62,505 bases of DNA from Gemmatimonadota bacterium (GTDB lineage: Bacteria > Gemmatimonadota > Gemmatimonadetes > Longimicrobiales > Gaopeijiaceae). The stretch is taken from assembly GCA_030827315.1 (NCBI GenBank), contig JAURER010000017.1:1-62505 (forward strand). The letters are read 5' to 3'. Of this stretch, positions 55,395 to 62,505 are shown in pieces. Both the position numbers and the translations under genes were made by a program. Below the pieces are notes generated by a model, which saw only the letters and a program-made list of their open reading frames with translations, did not search any database and was not told the DNA's origin. The stretch's first letter is position 1. Each line of letters begins with the position of its first letter.

Positions 55395-55886
55395 GTGACG
55401 GGTATCTCCAACGACCCGGCGGTCGATGACGTCGGTCAGGGGCGCGGTGCGCCGCACGGCAACCGGATGGTGGTCGCGGTCCTGGCCCTCGTCGGCTTCT
55501 TCGTCGCGCTCTTTCTCTGGGCGCACAACGCGGGGCTGACCGGGCCGATTCAGTGCGGCATCGGCGACTGCGCCACCGTGCAATCGAGCGAATACGCCTA
55601 CATCGGACCGGTGCCCGTGTCGACGATCGGCGTGGTCGGATACGCGGTGCTCGTCGCGTTGGCGCTCCTGGGGCTTCAGCCGGCGCACCGCGATTCCCGG
55701 CTCGTCGGCACGCTCCTGCTCGCCGGCTCCGGGGGTGGCGTCCTCTTCTCTGCGTGGCTGACCTATCTCGAGGCGTTCGTGATCCACGCCTGGTGTCAGT
55801 ACTGCGTGATCTCGGCGATCTTGATCACGCTGATTTTCTTCGCATCACTCCCCGAGGTGGGCCGCGTCCGCGGAGGCGCCCGATGA
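55395..55886 (+). CDS. Vitamin K epoxide reductase (VKOR)-family protein
   Basis: A 163-residue, four-helix membrane protein with the VKOR residues: loop Cys pair C54 and C59, and the active-site WCQYC motif (C134, C137). Bacterial VKOR passes electrons from DsbA-like proteins to quinone and so replaces DsbB. It follows the DsbA-like gene by 8 bases and overlaps the 65-residue gene by four. Starting at GTG 55395 keeps the first helix. Confidence 0.9.
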   Translation: MTGISNDPAVDDVGQGRGAPHGNRMVVAVLALVGFFVALFLWAHNAGLTGPIQCGIGDCATVQSSEYAYIGPVPVSTIGVVGYAVLVALALLGLQPAHRDSRLVGTLLLAGSGGGVLFSAWLTYLEAFVIHAWCQYCVISAILITLIFFASLPEVGRVRGGAR

Positions 55887-56080
55887 GCGACGACATGATG
55901 AAGGTGCGGCTTCTGTTCGTGGACGAAGGCGACTACCATCACGAGACTGTCGAGATTCCTGCGGCGTCACTCGAAGCGTACGAGCGCCTCATCGACTGCC
56001 TGCGCGAAGATCCCGAGGTGCTCCGGCGCATCCACGTGGATTTCGACCGACTCGTCTCCGCCTGCGTGAAGGGCGACTAG
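55883..56080 (+). CDS. 65-residue hypothetical protein coupled to VKOR
   Basis: A 65-residue soluble protein: strand VRLLFVDEG, then an acidic/amphipathic helix region with LEAYERLIDCLRED and VLRRIHVDFDRLVSAC. It holds Cys residues at 39 and 61. The ATG overlaps the VKOR stop (ATGA), so it is made with VKOR and DsbA. Its end overlaps the convergent DUF402 stop by four bases. Function unknown; a role in the oxidative-folding unit is a guess from position. Confidence 0.6.
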   Translation: MSDDMMKVRLLFVDEGDYHHETVEIPAASLEAYERLIDCLREDPEVLRRIHVDFDRLVSACVKGD

Positions 56081-56616
56081 GTCGGTCCACCGAGCCGGGC
56101 GAGCGCGCGCTCGAGCGTCCACTCCGTCACGACGGCGGGCGGCCAGGCACCGCCGGCCACGAGGTCGAGGATCCTGTCCGCTTCCTCTCGTGCCCGATCG
56201 GCCGTCGTGGTATCGATGTGCCGGGCGGCCAGCGCCTGATCCAGCTCGTCCTCGTCGAGCAGCCGGGCCGGACCCTGCACCGGCCACCAGACGTCGAGAT
56301 AGAGGTCCGTGGTTTGCCAGACGGGGCCGTCCATCACCGGCGGCGTGAGGATGTTGGCGTACAGCCCGGTGTAGGACCCATCCGCGCGGTGGAACCGGCC
56401 GATGTCGTGCCACACGCCCGGGAAGGTGAACCAGACGGCGAGTGAGCCGCGCTCGAGCATCACGGCGCCGTCGACGGTCATCGGCGCTTCGAGATCGAGC
56501 GGCTCGGACAGCGTGACGATCACGTCGTCGCGCTCGACCACGATGCGCTGGTCGTAGATCCGGAGCCGGTCTGGAGGGCGACGGTAGTGGATCGCGACCC
56601 GTGAGGCCGCGGTCAC
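56077..56616 (-). CDS. DUF402 family protein
   Basis: A 179-residue protein of the DUF402 family, with the beta-barrel-like pattern and the acidic motif TTDLYLDVWW that marks the metal site in family members known to hydrolyse nucleoside di/triphosphates or nucleotidyl-phosphonates. It is probably a metal-dependent hydrolase of small phosphorylated molecules (inference). GTG 56616 overlaps the stop of the XdhC/CoxI gene, making it the last gene of the overlapped operon. Confidence 0.75.
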   Translation of the reverse strand: MTAASRVAIHYRRPPDRLRIYDQRIVVERDDVIVTLSEPLDLEAPMTVDGAVMLERGSLAVWFTFPGVWHDIGRFHRADGSYTGLYANILTPPVMDGPVWQTTDLYLDVWWPVQGPARLLDEDELDQALAARHIDTTTADRAREEADRILDLVAGGAWPPAVVTEWTLERALARLGGPT

Positions 56617-56984
56617 GCTTCGGGCTCCCCCGGCGATGCCGACTGCGCGAGCGAGGGGTCCGACACCCGTTCCACGAACACGTCCATCACGCCGCCGCAT
56701 ACGGCCGGACTCCATGTCGTGAAGTCTTCGGTCAGGTCGACTCGGACGCGTTCCGCCGCTCCCGTCTCGATGACCCTTCGCGCTGATTCGATGACCTCTG
56801 CCTCGCCGCAGCCACCGCCCACCGTGCCGACGAGCCCCACGGCAGGATCCACGAGCATGCGCGCCCCCACCTTTCGAGGCGTGGAGCCGCGGGTCGCGAC
56901 GATCGTTGCCAGCGCGCACGTCCGGCCTGCGCGTCGTGCCTCGGCGAGCGCCTCGGCGAGGGAGCGGTCGTCTTCGTGGGTCAT
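56613..56984 (-). CDS. XdhC/CoxI-family small protein
   Basis: A 123-residue protein comprising only the XdhC/CoxI domain, with RGSTPRKVGARML, GTVGGGCGEAE and VCGG. The two conserved Cys are those thought important in XdhC for handling sulfurated molybdenum cofactor. XdhC-type proteins help insert sulfurated Moco into xanthine dehydrogenase or CO dehydrogenase. The Rossmann part is missing here but is present in the gene just upstream, so the two may work as a split XdhC. ATG 56984 overlaps the upstream stop. Confidence 0.82.
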   Translation of the reverse strand: MTHEDDRSLAEALAEARRAGRTCALATIVATRGSTPRKVGARMLVDPAVGLVGTVGGGCGEAEVIESARRVIETGAAERVRVDLTEDFTTWSPAVCGGVMDVFVERVSDPSLAQSASPGEPEA

Positions 56985-57862
56985 TGGGTATCGTCTCGGT
57001 CTGCTTCCGGCTCGTGGGCATCGCTGGAGAAGAAGCGCTCAGCCACTCGCTCGACGTCGCGGAGTGACGAGCCCGAGCCGCCCCGGTCGAGGAGCACGAG
57101 CTGCGCCGCCACCGCCACCGCGATCTCCTCCGGTGTCTCGGCCCCGATGTCGAGACCGACCGGCGCGTGAATCCGCGCGAGGTCCTCCTGCCCGAAGCCT
57201 TCCTCGAGCAGCTGAACGTACGTCGCCCGCACCCGGCGGCGGCTCCCGATCATACCGACGTACGCCGGGGGCGGATCCGTGCGAAGGGCCCGCACCAGGC
57301 ACTCGTAGTCGTACTTGTGCCCACGGGTGACGAGTAGGAGGTACGATCGTTCGTGGAGGGTCACGGCGGCGAAGGGGTCCGAAAAGTCCGTACGCACGAG
57401 CCGGTGCGCGTCGGGAAAGCGCTCGCGCGTCGCGAAGTCGGGACGATCGTCGAGAACGAGGACCCGGTACCCGAGGAGCGCTCCGAGGTGGGCCATGGGC
57501 TGTGCGATGTGCCCCGCGCCCACGACGACCAGCTCGCGGAGCGGGCGCCGGAGCTCCAGGTAGAGTTCGTACGGCTCGGAGGTCGAGGGCTCGACCCCGG
57601 TGACGTGGATGGTGCGGATGCCGTCCTGGGCCCGGGGATCGCCAATCGCGTCGTCCAGACAGGCGAGCGCGGCCCGGTCGAGGGGTTCGGAGCCGAGCGC
57701 ACCTACCCTTCGGTCACCGCTCCCGTCACGGACGCGGACGAGGCGCGCTCCCAGGCGCGCCGTCGCCGGCCCGCCGACGAGTGTGACGGCCGCGGCCGTA
57801 CCGCCCGTTTCGGCCGTCCGGATGAGGAGTTCCGCCGCTTGGGCGGCGCCTAACGCGGTCAT
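56981..57862 (-). CDS. XdhC-type protein with Rossmann domain
   Basis: A 293-residue protein with a degenerate XdhC/CoxI-like N-terminal part (about residues 1-110), lacking the GGGC and CGG Cys motifs, and a C-terminal XdhC Rossmann domain (VVVGAGHIAQPMA near 125; LVTRGHKYDYECL; YVGMIGSRRR). Such proteins bind and deliver molybdenum cofactor. Paired with the small XdhC/CoxI protein it would supply the missing half. Start ATG overlaps the MocA-like stop. Confidence 0.82.
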   Translation of the reverse strand: MTALGAAQAAELLIRTAETGGTAAAVTLVGGPATARLGARLVRVRDGSGDRRVGALGSEPLDRAALACLDDAIGDPRAQDGIRTIHVTGVEPSTSEPYELYLELRRPLRELVVVGAGHIAQPMAHLGALLGYRVLVLDDRPDFATRERFPDAHRLVRTDFSDPFAAVTLHERSYLLLVTRGHKYDYECLVRALRTDPPPAYVGMIGSRRRVRATYVQLLEEGFGQEDLARIHAPVGLDIGAETPEEIAVAVAAQLVLLDRGGSGSSLRDVERVAERFFSSDAHEPEADRDDTQ

Positions 57863-58470
57863 CCTGCGCCCCCCGGCGCCAGGGACGAACGAATGCGCCG
57901 GTACGCCTCGGGTGTGTCGATATCCTCGATCACGCCGGGGTCGTCGATTCCGACCAGCCGTGCCTCGTGGAGATGCCGGTGCACCACCGTCCGCGCTCCG
58001 CCCTCGAGGCCGGGGTCGAGAAGCTCGGCGAAGAGCGTCCGGGCGAAGACGGCTGGATGCCCCCGCTTCCGGCCGTGTACCGGAATCGTCAACGGCCCGC
58101 CCCCGTCGGCGGCAGCTTCGAGAATGGTGCGCACGACGTCCGGCGTCACCAGCGGGTGATCGAGCGGGAGCCATGCGACCCCGTCGACGTCCGGTTCCAG
58201 CGCCTGGAGCACCATCCGAAGCGACGTGATGGGTCCCTCTCCCGGGGAGGGATTCCTGAGTACCCGGGCCCCGCTGCGTTCGGCCTCGGCGGCCGTGACG
58301 TCGTCACCCTTTGCGACCACGACGTGCACGGTGGCGCAGCCGCCTTCACCGAGGGCGTGCACGACGCGCTTCACGAAGGTGCGGCCCTCGAGGGTGAGCA
58401 TGGCCTTGGGCGTGCCCATCCGCCGTGAGGCGCCCGCGGCGGGGACGACGCCCACGAAACGAGGCTTCAA
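57859..58470 (-). CDS. MocA/MobA-like molybdenum cofactor nucleotidyltransferase
   Basis: A 203-residue nucleotidyltransferase with the NTP-binding PAAGASRRMGTPKAML and the LPLDHPLV metal segment, typical of MocA/MobA proteins that attach CMP or GMP to molybdopterin. Because the next genes are XdhC types, the MocA-like role (making the cytosine dinucleotide cofactor for the xanthine dehydrogenase family) is most likely. The start is a TTG overlapping the FadJ-like stop (TTGA); GTG 58455 is an alternative. Confidence 0.8.
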   Translation of the reverse strand: MKPRFVGVVPAAGASRRMGTPKAMLTLEGRTFVKRVVHALGEGGCATVHVVVAKGDDVTAAEAERSGARVLRNPSPGEGPITSLRMVLQALEPDVDGVAWLPLDHPLVTPDVVRTILEAAADGGGPLTIPVHGRKRGHPAVFARTLFAELLDPGLEGGARTVVHRHLHEARLVGIDDPGVIEDIDTPEAYRRIRSSLAPGGAG

Positions 58471-60665
58471 CGCGCGCCAGCGGAGCCGGGAAAGGCTGCG
58501 TAGAAGGAGCGATCCGATTCGGCCAGTCGAAGGAGCAGGGGGGCCGGCGCGAAGCGGTCGCCGTACCGGTCATGAAGGGCATGCACGTGGTCGAGAACGC
58601 CGCGGGGGTGGAGGGTGTCCGCGAAGCGCAAAAGCCCTCCCCGGAACGGCGGGAAGCCCGTGCCCATGATCATGGCGAGGTCCACGTCCCGGGCCGCGCC
58701 GACGATGCCGTCGTCGAGAATGCGCGCGGCCTCGTTCACCATGGCGACCACGAGCCGACGCCTGATCTCGCTGACGGTCTCTTCCGAAGCCGCCGTCTCC
58801 GAAGACGGCGCTGTGAGCCCGAACGACGCGTATACGTCCGGATCGACGCCCTTCTCGATGCCCTTCTCGTAACGGTAAAAGCCGAGCCCGCCCTTGCGGC
58901 CCAGGCGTCCAGTCTCCGCGAGCGCCTTCAGGACCGGCGACGGTGCGAGCCTCTCGCCCAGCGCCGCGTGCAGCGATGCTCCCGCGTGGCCCGAGACGTC
59001 GATGCCCACCTCGTCGATGAGCCGCAGGGGGCCCATCGGCATGCCGAACTCCCTGGCCACACGGTCGATTACCGCGACCGATCCGAAGTCCGTCAGGAGG
59101 AACCCCGCTTCGTTCAGGTACGGGCCCAGAATGCGATTGACCAGAAAGCCCGGGCCGTCGCCGACCACCACCGGGACCTTGCCCAGTTCCACGGAGAGCC
59201 GGTAGACGGTCGCGATCGTCTCGTCCGAGGTGCGCGGACCGCGGATGACTTCCACGAGAGGCATCCGGTGCACCGGATTGAAGAAGTGCATGCCGCAGAA
59301 GCGCTCGGGACGTTCGAGCGCCTCGGCCATCTCGGCCACGGAGAGCGACGAGGTGTTCGTGGCGAGGACGCACGCGGAGGACACGTGGCCCTCGGTCTCG
59401 CGCAGGACGGTCTTCTTCACGTCCATCCTCTCGACGATCGCCTCGACGACCAGGTCGGCCCCGGAGAGTCCGTGATACTCCAGACCGCCGGAAATACGCT
59501 CCTGGGCCTGCACCGCCTCGCGCTTCGTCATCCGCCGTTTCGAGACCGCCCCGTCGAAGAGGGAGCGTGCGTGCCGGAGTCCACCGGTGACGGCCTCGTG
59601 CCGGACGTCCTTCATGTAGACCCGGATGCCCCGGGACGCCGCGAGCTGCCCGATGCCGCCGCCCATGACGCCTGCGCCGAGGACGCCGAGCGTCTGCACG
59701 GGGCGAGCGGTGGCTCGCTCGCGGTCGGGTGCGGCCGGAATGCCCGTGCCCTTGCGGGCCGCCTCCCGCATGTGGAACACGTGGATCAGGTTCTTGCACA
59801 CGGGTCCGACCACCAGTTCGGCGCCGGAACGGGCTTCCGCCGCGAGGCTGTCTTCGACGCTCCCTCCCAGGTGGTCGTGGAGCAGGTCGAGAATGCGAAG
59901 CGGCGCCGGGTAATGCCCGCCGGTGGTCGCCATCACCTTTCGGCGGGCCATGGTCAGCACGATGCGGCGCCCGGGACGCGTCTCGTCCAGCGCGCGGGTC
60001 ACCAGCTTGCGCCGGGGCGGGGCGGGGCTCTTCCCGTGGCGCACCACGCCGAGCGTGAAGGCGCGTACGGCGTCGTGGAAGCCTCCCGCGGGGAGCACTT
60101 CGGACGCGAGCCCGATCCGTTTCGCCCGCCGTGCGTCCACCCGCTTCCCCGTGAGGATCAGGTCGAGTGCTCCCTGAAGTCCGATGAGCCGTGGCAGACG
60201 GGTCGTACCACCCCACGCCGGAAGGATGCCGAGCTGGACCTCGGGGAGGCTCATGACCGTCTTCGGGCCGTCGGAGAGGACGCGGTAGTCGCACGCGAGC
60301 GACATCTCCACTCCACCGCCCATACAGACCCCATGCACCGCCGCCACCGTGGGGACTGGCAGGGCGGCGAGGTCGCCGTAGATGCTCTGGCCGACCGTGA
60401 TCTGCTTTTCCGCCTCCGTGGGGTCCTCGATCCCGGCGATGGCGGCGACGTCCGCGCCCGCGATGAAGGAATCGGCCTTGCCGCGGATGATCAGCGCGAG
60501 GAGGCGCGCCTCCCCAGCCGCCGCGCGGGCTTCGTCCAGCACTTCACCGAATCGGAGCATGACGGGCTCCGTCAGCACGTTCAGCGAGCGCTCCGGGTCG
60601 TCGAAGGTGACCCAGCCGATCCGGTCGGCGTCGATGTCGAAGGTGGGGCTGCGGCTCTGCGTCAT
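58467..60665 (-). CDS. FadJ/FadB-like fatty-acid oxidation multifunctional enzyme
   Basis: A 732-residue fusion of an enoyl-CoA hydratase domain (about 1-300) and a 3-hydroxyacyl-CoA dehydrogenase domain (about 340-730). Hydratase Glu residues lie in GGGVEMSLAC and LPEVQLGILP; the dehydrogenase has GAGVMGGGIG and the catalytic His of HFFNPVHRMPLVEV. It would hydrate and oxidise fatty acyl-CoA in beta-oxidation. It is the first gene of the overlapped operon with Moco genes, which is an odd pairing. ATG 60665 is used; no thiolase gene is adjacent. Confidence 0.93.
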   Translation of the reverse strand: MTQSRSPTFDIDADRIGWVTFDDPERSLNVLTEPVMLRFGEVLDEARAAAGEARLLALIIRGKADSFIAGADVAAIAGIEDPTEAEKQITVGQSIYGDLAALPVPTVAAVHGVCMGGGVEMSLACDYRVLSDGPKTVMSLPEVQLGILPAWGGTTRLPRLIGLQGALDLILTGKRVDARRAKRIGLASEVLPAGGFHDAVRAFTLGVVRHGKSPAPPRRKLVTRALDETRPGRRIVLTMARRKVMATTGGHYPAPLRILDLLHDHLGGSVEDSLAAEARSGAELVVGPVCKNLIHVFHMREAARKGTGIPAAPDRERATARPVQTLGVLGAGVMGGGIGQLAASRGIRVYMKDVRHEAVTGGLRHARSLFDGAVSKRRMTKREAVQAQERISGGLEYHGLSGADLVVEAIVERMDVKKTVLRETEGHVSSACVLATNTSSLSVAEMAEALERPERFCGMHFFNPVHRMPLVEVIRGPRTSDETIATVYRLSVELGKVPVVVGDGPGFLVNRILGPYLNEAGFLLTDFGSVAVIDRVAREFGMPMGPLRLIDEVGIDVSGHAGASLHAALGERLAPSPVLKALAETGRLGRKGGLGFYRYEKGIEKGVDPDVYASFGLTAPSSETAASEETVSEIRRRLVVAMVNEAARILDDGIVGAARDVDLAMIMGTGFPPFRGGLLRFADTLHPRGVLDHVHALHDRYGDRFAPAPLLLRLAESDRSFYAAFPGSAGAR

Positions 60666-60726
60666 CGCCGGGTCACGAGAGGGGACGAGGATCCCACCAC
60701 AATACGGAACATGGGGCCAAAAGGAA

Positions 60727-60759
60727 GCCGCCCGGACGCGACCTGCGCGCCCGGGCGGC
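60727..60759 (-). terminator. Hairpin downstream of the lipoprotein gene
   Basis: Arms GCCGCCCGG (60727-60735) and CCGGGCGGC (60751-60759) pair perfectly, with a further CGCG/CGCG pair inside the 15-base loop. It lies between the lipoprotein gene and fadJ-like gene on the same strand, as expected for a terminator that separates them. Confidence 0.55.
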
Positions 60760-60786
60760 CCGAAGACTGCGGTGTCGGGGTGGAGC

Positions 60787-61566
60787 CTAGAGCTTGATGC
60801 GCTCCTGCGCGTTGGCACGCGTGAGCGTGACCGTCAGCGGCTCACCGCCCTCGACCGTGATCGGGACGTTCCAGTAGAGCTCGGTGTAGGGGAGCTCGTA
60901 GCGGGCGTGGACCCAGTAGCTGCCCGGCTTCACCATGAGGTTGCCGCGGGCGACGCCGCTCGCGTCCGTCGTGTCGACGACCCAGTCGAGCGCCGAGGCG
61001 CGCTCCTTGAGGGAGAAGACGGTCCCGATTTCCGAGAACACTTCGTCCGCCCAGTTGTCCCTGAGGATGCGTACGGAATCCGAGGCGCGGATCGTACCCT
61101 GCTGGAGCTCGTCGAACACAGCGAAGGTGCGCTCGACTTCGCGCTCCGCGGCACCGTACTGGCTGTCCCAGTCCTGCCACTCGCGGAAGAGCGCCACGTA
61201 GCGAGCCTCACCGCGGGCCAGCGGCTCCATGGCGTCGTTGAGTTTCTGGAGCGTGTCCCGGATCGTCGCCCAGCGACGGTTCGCGGCATCCCAGGCTTCC
61301 TGGGCTGACTGAACCTCGGTGCGCGCGTCGATGAGCTCCTGCGGAACCGCGGGCTCGGGTGTCCCGTACGCCGCGGTCATCGAATCGAAGACCGCATCGC
61401 GGTCGAACGGGATGATCTGCACCTCGATGTCGGAGAGCTGGCGCTGAACCATGCCTTCTCCGTCGGGGTTGGGAACGTCGATCTCCATCGTCACCACGAC
61501 CTCGGCCGGACCGCAGGCCGCGGCTACGAGCAGGAGGCTGAGGGCGAACGGGAGGGACCTTCTCAT
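60787..61566 (-). CDS. Hypothetical lipoprotein with coiled-coil region
   Basis: A 259-residue protein with a lipoprotein signal (LLVAAACG). A middle region of long helices rich in charged residues and Trp (about residues 75-165) is likely coiled coil. The C-terminal part has a beta-sandwich-like pattern (GNLMVKPGSYWVHARYELP) resembling carboxypeptidase-regulatory-type folds. No family recognised. ATG 61566 has GGAG eight bases upstream. It follows the M23 peptidase gene by 115 bases. Confidence 0.65.
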   Translation of the reverse strand: MRRSLPFALSLLLVAAACGPAEVVVTMEIDVPNPDGEGMVQRQLSDIEVQIIPFDRDAVFDSMTAAYGTPEPAVPQELIDARTEVQSAQEAWDAANRRWATIRDTLQKLNDAMEPLARGEARYVALFREWQDWDSQYGAAEREVERTFAVFDELQQGTIRASDSVRILRDNWADEVFSEIGTVFSLKERASALDWVVDTTDASGVARGNLMVKPGSYWVHARYELPYTELYWNVPITVEGGEPLTVTLTRANAQERIKL

Positions 61567-61681
61567 GGCTCGGACTCCGTTGGTGTCGAACGCATTAATG
61601 TGATAGCGGCCAAAGTTAGTCGGCCGGAAAATCGCGAGCAACCGCGTCCGGCGATGGGTACCCCGGGGGGCACCGGCTCGA

Positions 61682-62505
61682 TCAGTTCCGGATGAAGTCG
61701 GGAAGCACGAAGCGGGACGGGTCCTGCGCCACGCCGTTCACCTTGACCTCGTAGTGGAGGTTCGGGGCGGTCGTGATGCCGGTTCTCCCCACCTGGGCGA
61801 TGACGTCGCCCCGGGTCACCTCGTCACCCACCTGGGCGATGAGCTTCGATGCGTGCCCATACAGGGTGGTGAAACCGAACCCGTGGTCGATCTCGATGGT
61901 CAGGCCGTACCCCACGACCCATCCCGAGCGGATCACCCGGCCCTTGGCCGCGGCGAAGATGGGCGTCCCGACCGACGCCGAGACGTCGATCCCCTCGTGC
62001 GGGAGGGGGCGGTTGTGCACCGGGTGCATCCTCGACTGCGAGAAACGGCTGGTGAGCCAGCCGCGGGTCGGCAGGATCGAGGGGGTGGACTCCAGCAGCT
62101 CGCGATGCGCCAGGGCGGAGTCCGTCGCCTCCTCGAGGCTCTCGGCCAGGAGGCGCGCCCGACGCTCGAGCGCGCTGAGGTCGTAGCCTGTCGCGAACAC
62201 CGCCTTGGTGGTGGTCGAGTCCACCGCCCAGAGCGGAGAGGCCGCCGGGATCCCGAGTCCAGGGCCGCCGACACCAGCCTCGAGGACCTCGGCATCGATG
62301 ACGTCCAGTCCGGCGATGCTGCGGAAATGGGCGCCGTTGGAGGCCACTCGGTCGAGCGTCGACTCCAGCTCGCGAAGCCGCGTCTGGAACTCGGAAAGCT
62401 CCGACGCGAGCGCCTCGTTGCGAGCCTCGAGGTTGAAGGCCTTGAGACGGGCCGTGGCGTGGGCGCCGATGAAGAGGCCTCCGGCCAGGACGACGACGGC
62501 TGCAC
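61682..62505 (-). CDS. M23-family peptidase, C-terminal part (cut by window edge)
   Basis: The frame is open to the right edge, giving 274 codons without the start. Visible from the edge are a membrane segment (AAVVVLAGGLFIGA), a coiled-coil stretch of about 50 residues, then a LytM/M23 domain near the C-terminus. The domain has HEGID for the first zinc ligands, IDHGFGFTTLYGHAS and LHYEVKVNG for the last His. It should cut peptidoglycan cross-links or act as an activator of amidases in the periplasm. A GTG at 62347 is in frame, but the upstream anchor shows the true start lies outside. Confidence 0.87.
   Translation of the reverse strand, partial: AAVVVLAGGLFIGAHATARLKAFNLEARNEALASELSEFQTRLRELESTLDRVASNGAHFRSIAGLDVIDAEVLEAGVGGPGLGIPAASPLWAVDSTTTKAVFATGYDLSALERRARLLAESLEEATDSALAHRELLESTPSILPTRGWLTSRFSQSRMHPVHNRPLPHEGIDVSASVGTPIFAAAKGRVIRSGWVVGYGLTIEIDHGFGFTTLYGHASKLIAQVGDEVTRGDVIAQVGRTGITTAPNLHYEVKVNGVAQDPSRFVLPDFIRN

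Overview
The window looks like a chromosomal segment from a very GC-rich, Gram-negative bacterium, most likely a member of the Gemmatimonadota or a close relative (inference). Supporting signs are three large paralogues of the CBM9-like/DUF5916 outer-membrane family, many secreted peptidases and lipoproteins, a Kdo transferase (so lipopolysaccharide is made), a VKOR/DsbA oxidative-folding pair, and frequent GTG and TTG starts with start/stop overlaps. I see no rRNA, tRNA, CRISPR array, insertion sequence or prophage. Coding density is high: no stretch over about 300 bases lacks a gene or gene remnant.

Layout. 1-2630: a minus-strand run of a family-4 glycosyltransferase (cut by the window edge), a PTPS-fold protein that has lost its catalytic residues, and a zinc-less medium-chain dehydrogenase, facing a CDP-alcohol phosphatidyltransferase. 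2659-4067: divergent thiosulfate/mercaptopyruvate sulfurtransferase and SufE. 4075-12817: secreted or soluble enzymes (Tat-exported RidA, lipoprotein alpha/beta hydrolase, quinone-reductase-like MDR, M20 amidohydrolase, MBL hydrolase, SDR) and the first DUF5916 protein, which has a striking inverted repeat just before its start. 12923-22015: exported FAH-family protein, CDF metal transporter, CofD-like protein, M28 peptidase, EEP nuclease/phosphatase plus metallophosphoesterase, small membrane and hypothetical proteins, and a truncated HerA-like ATPase remnant. 22018-24306: second DUF5916 protein.

24284-29110: a five-gene sulfur operon reading leftward (ArsR regulator, two half-size YeeE/YedE transporters, persulfide-dioxygenase/rhodanese fusion, SulP transporter), with an AT-rich dyad upstream of the regulator. 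29244-40901: DUF5107/TPR protein, M28 peptidase, formate-tetrahydrofolate ligase, third DUF5916 protein, exported SDR, a decayed sulfite-oxidase-type molybdoenzyme and an aminopeptidase. 40991-46000: Kdo transferase, rhodanese, lipoprotein putative glycosidase and ABC exporter. 46176-56080: uvrA, glycosyltransferase 2, gyrA, threonine dehydratase, HAD phosphatase, DsbA, VKOR and a 65-residue protein, all on the plus strand. 56077-60665: a tightly overlapped minus-strand operon (FadJ-like beta-oxidation enzyme, MocA-like nucleotidyltransferase, two XdhC proteins, DUF402). 60787-62505: a lipoprotein and the C-terminal part of an M23 peptidase cut by the window edge.

Recurring themes are sulfur handling (four rhodanese-containing genes, SufE, the YedE/PDO/SulP operon, a dead sulfite oxidase), molybdenum-cofactor maturation genes without a molybdoenzyme beside them, and export signals on families that are usually cytosolic. 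All functions are assigned by reading motifs; no database search was possible.
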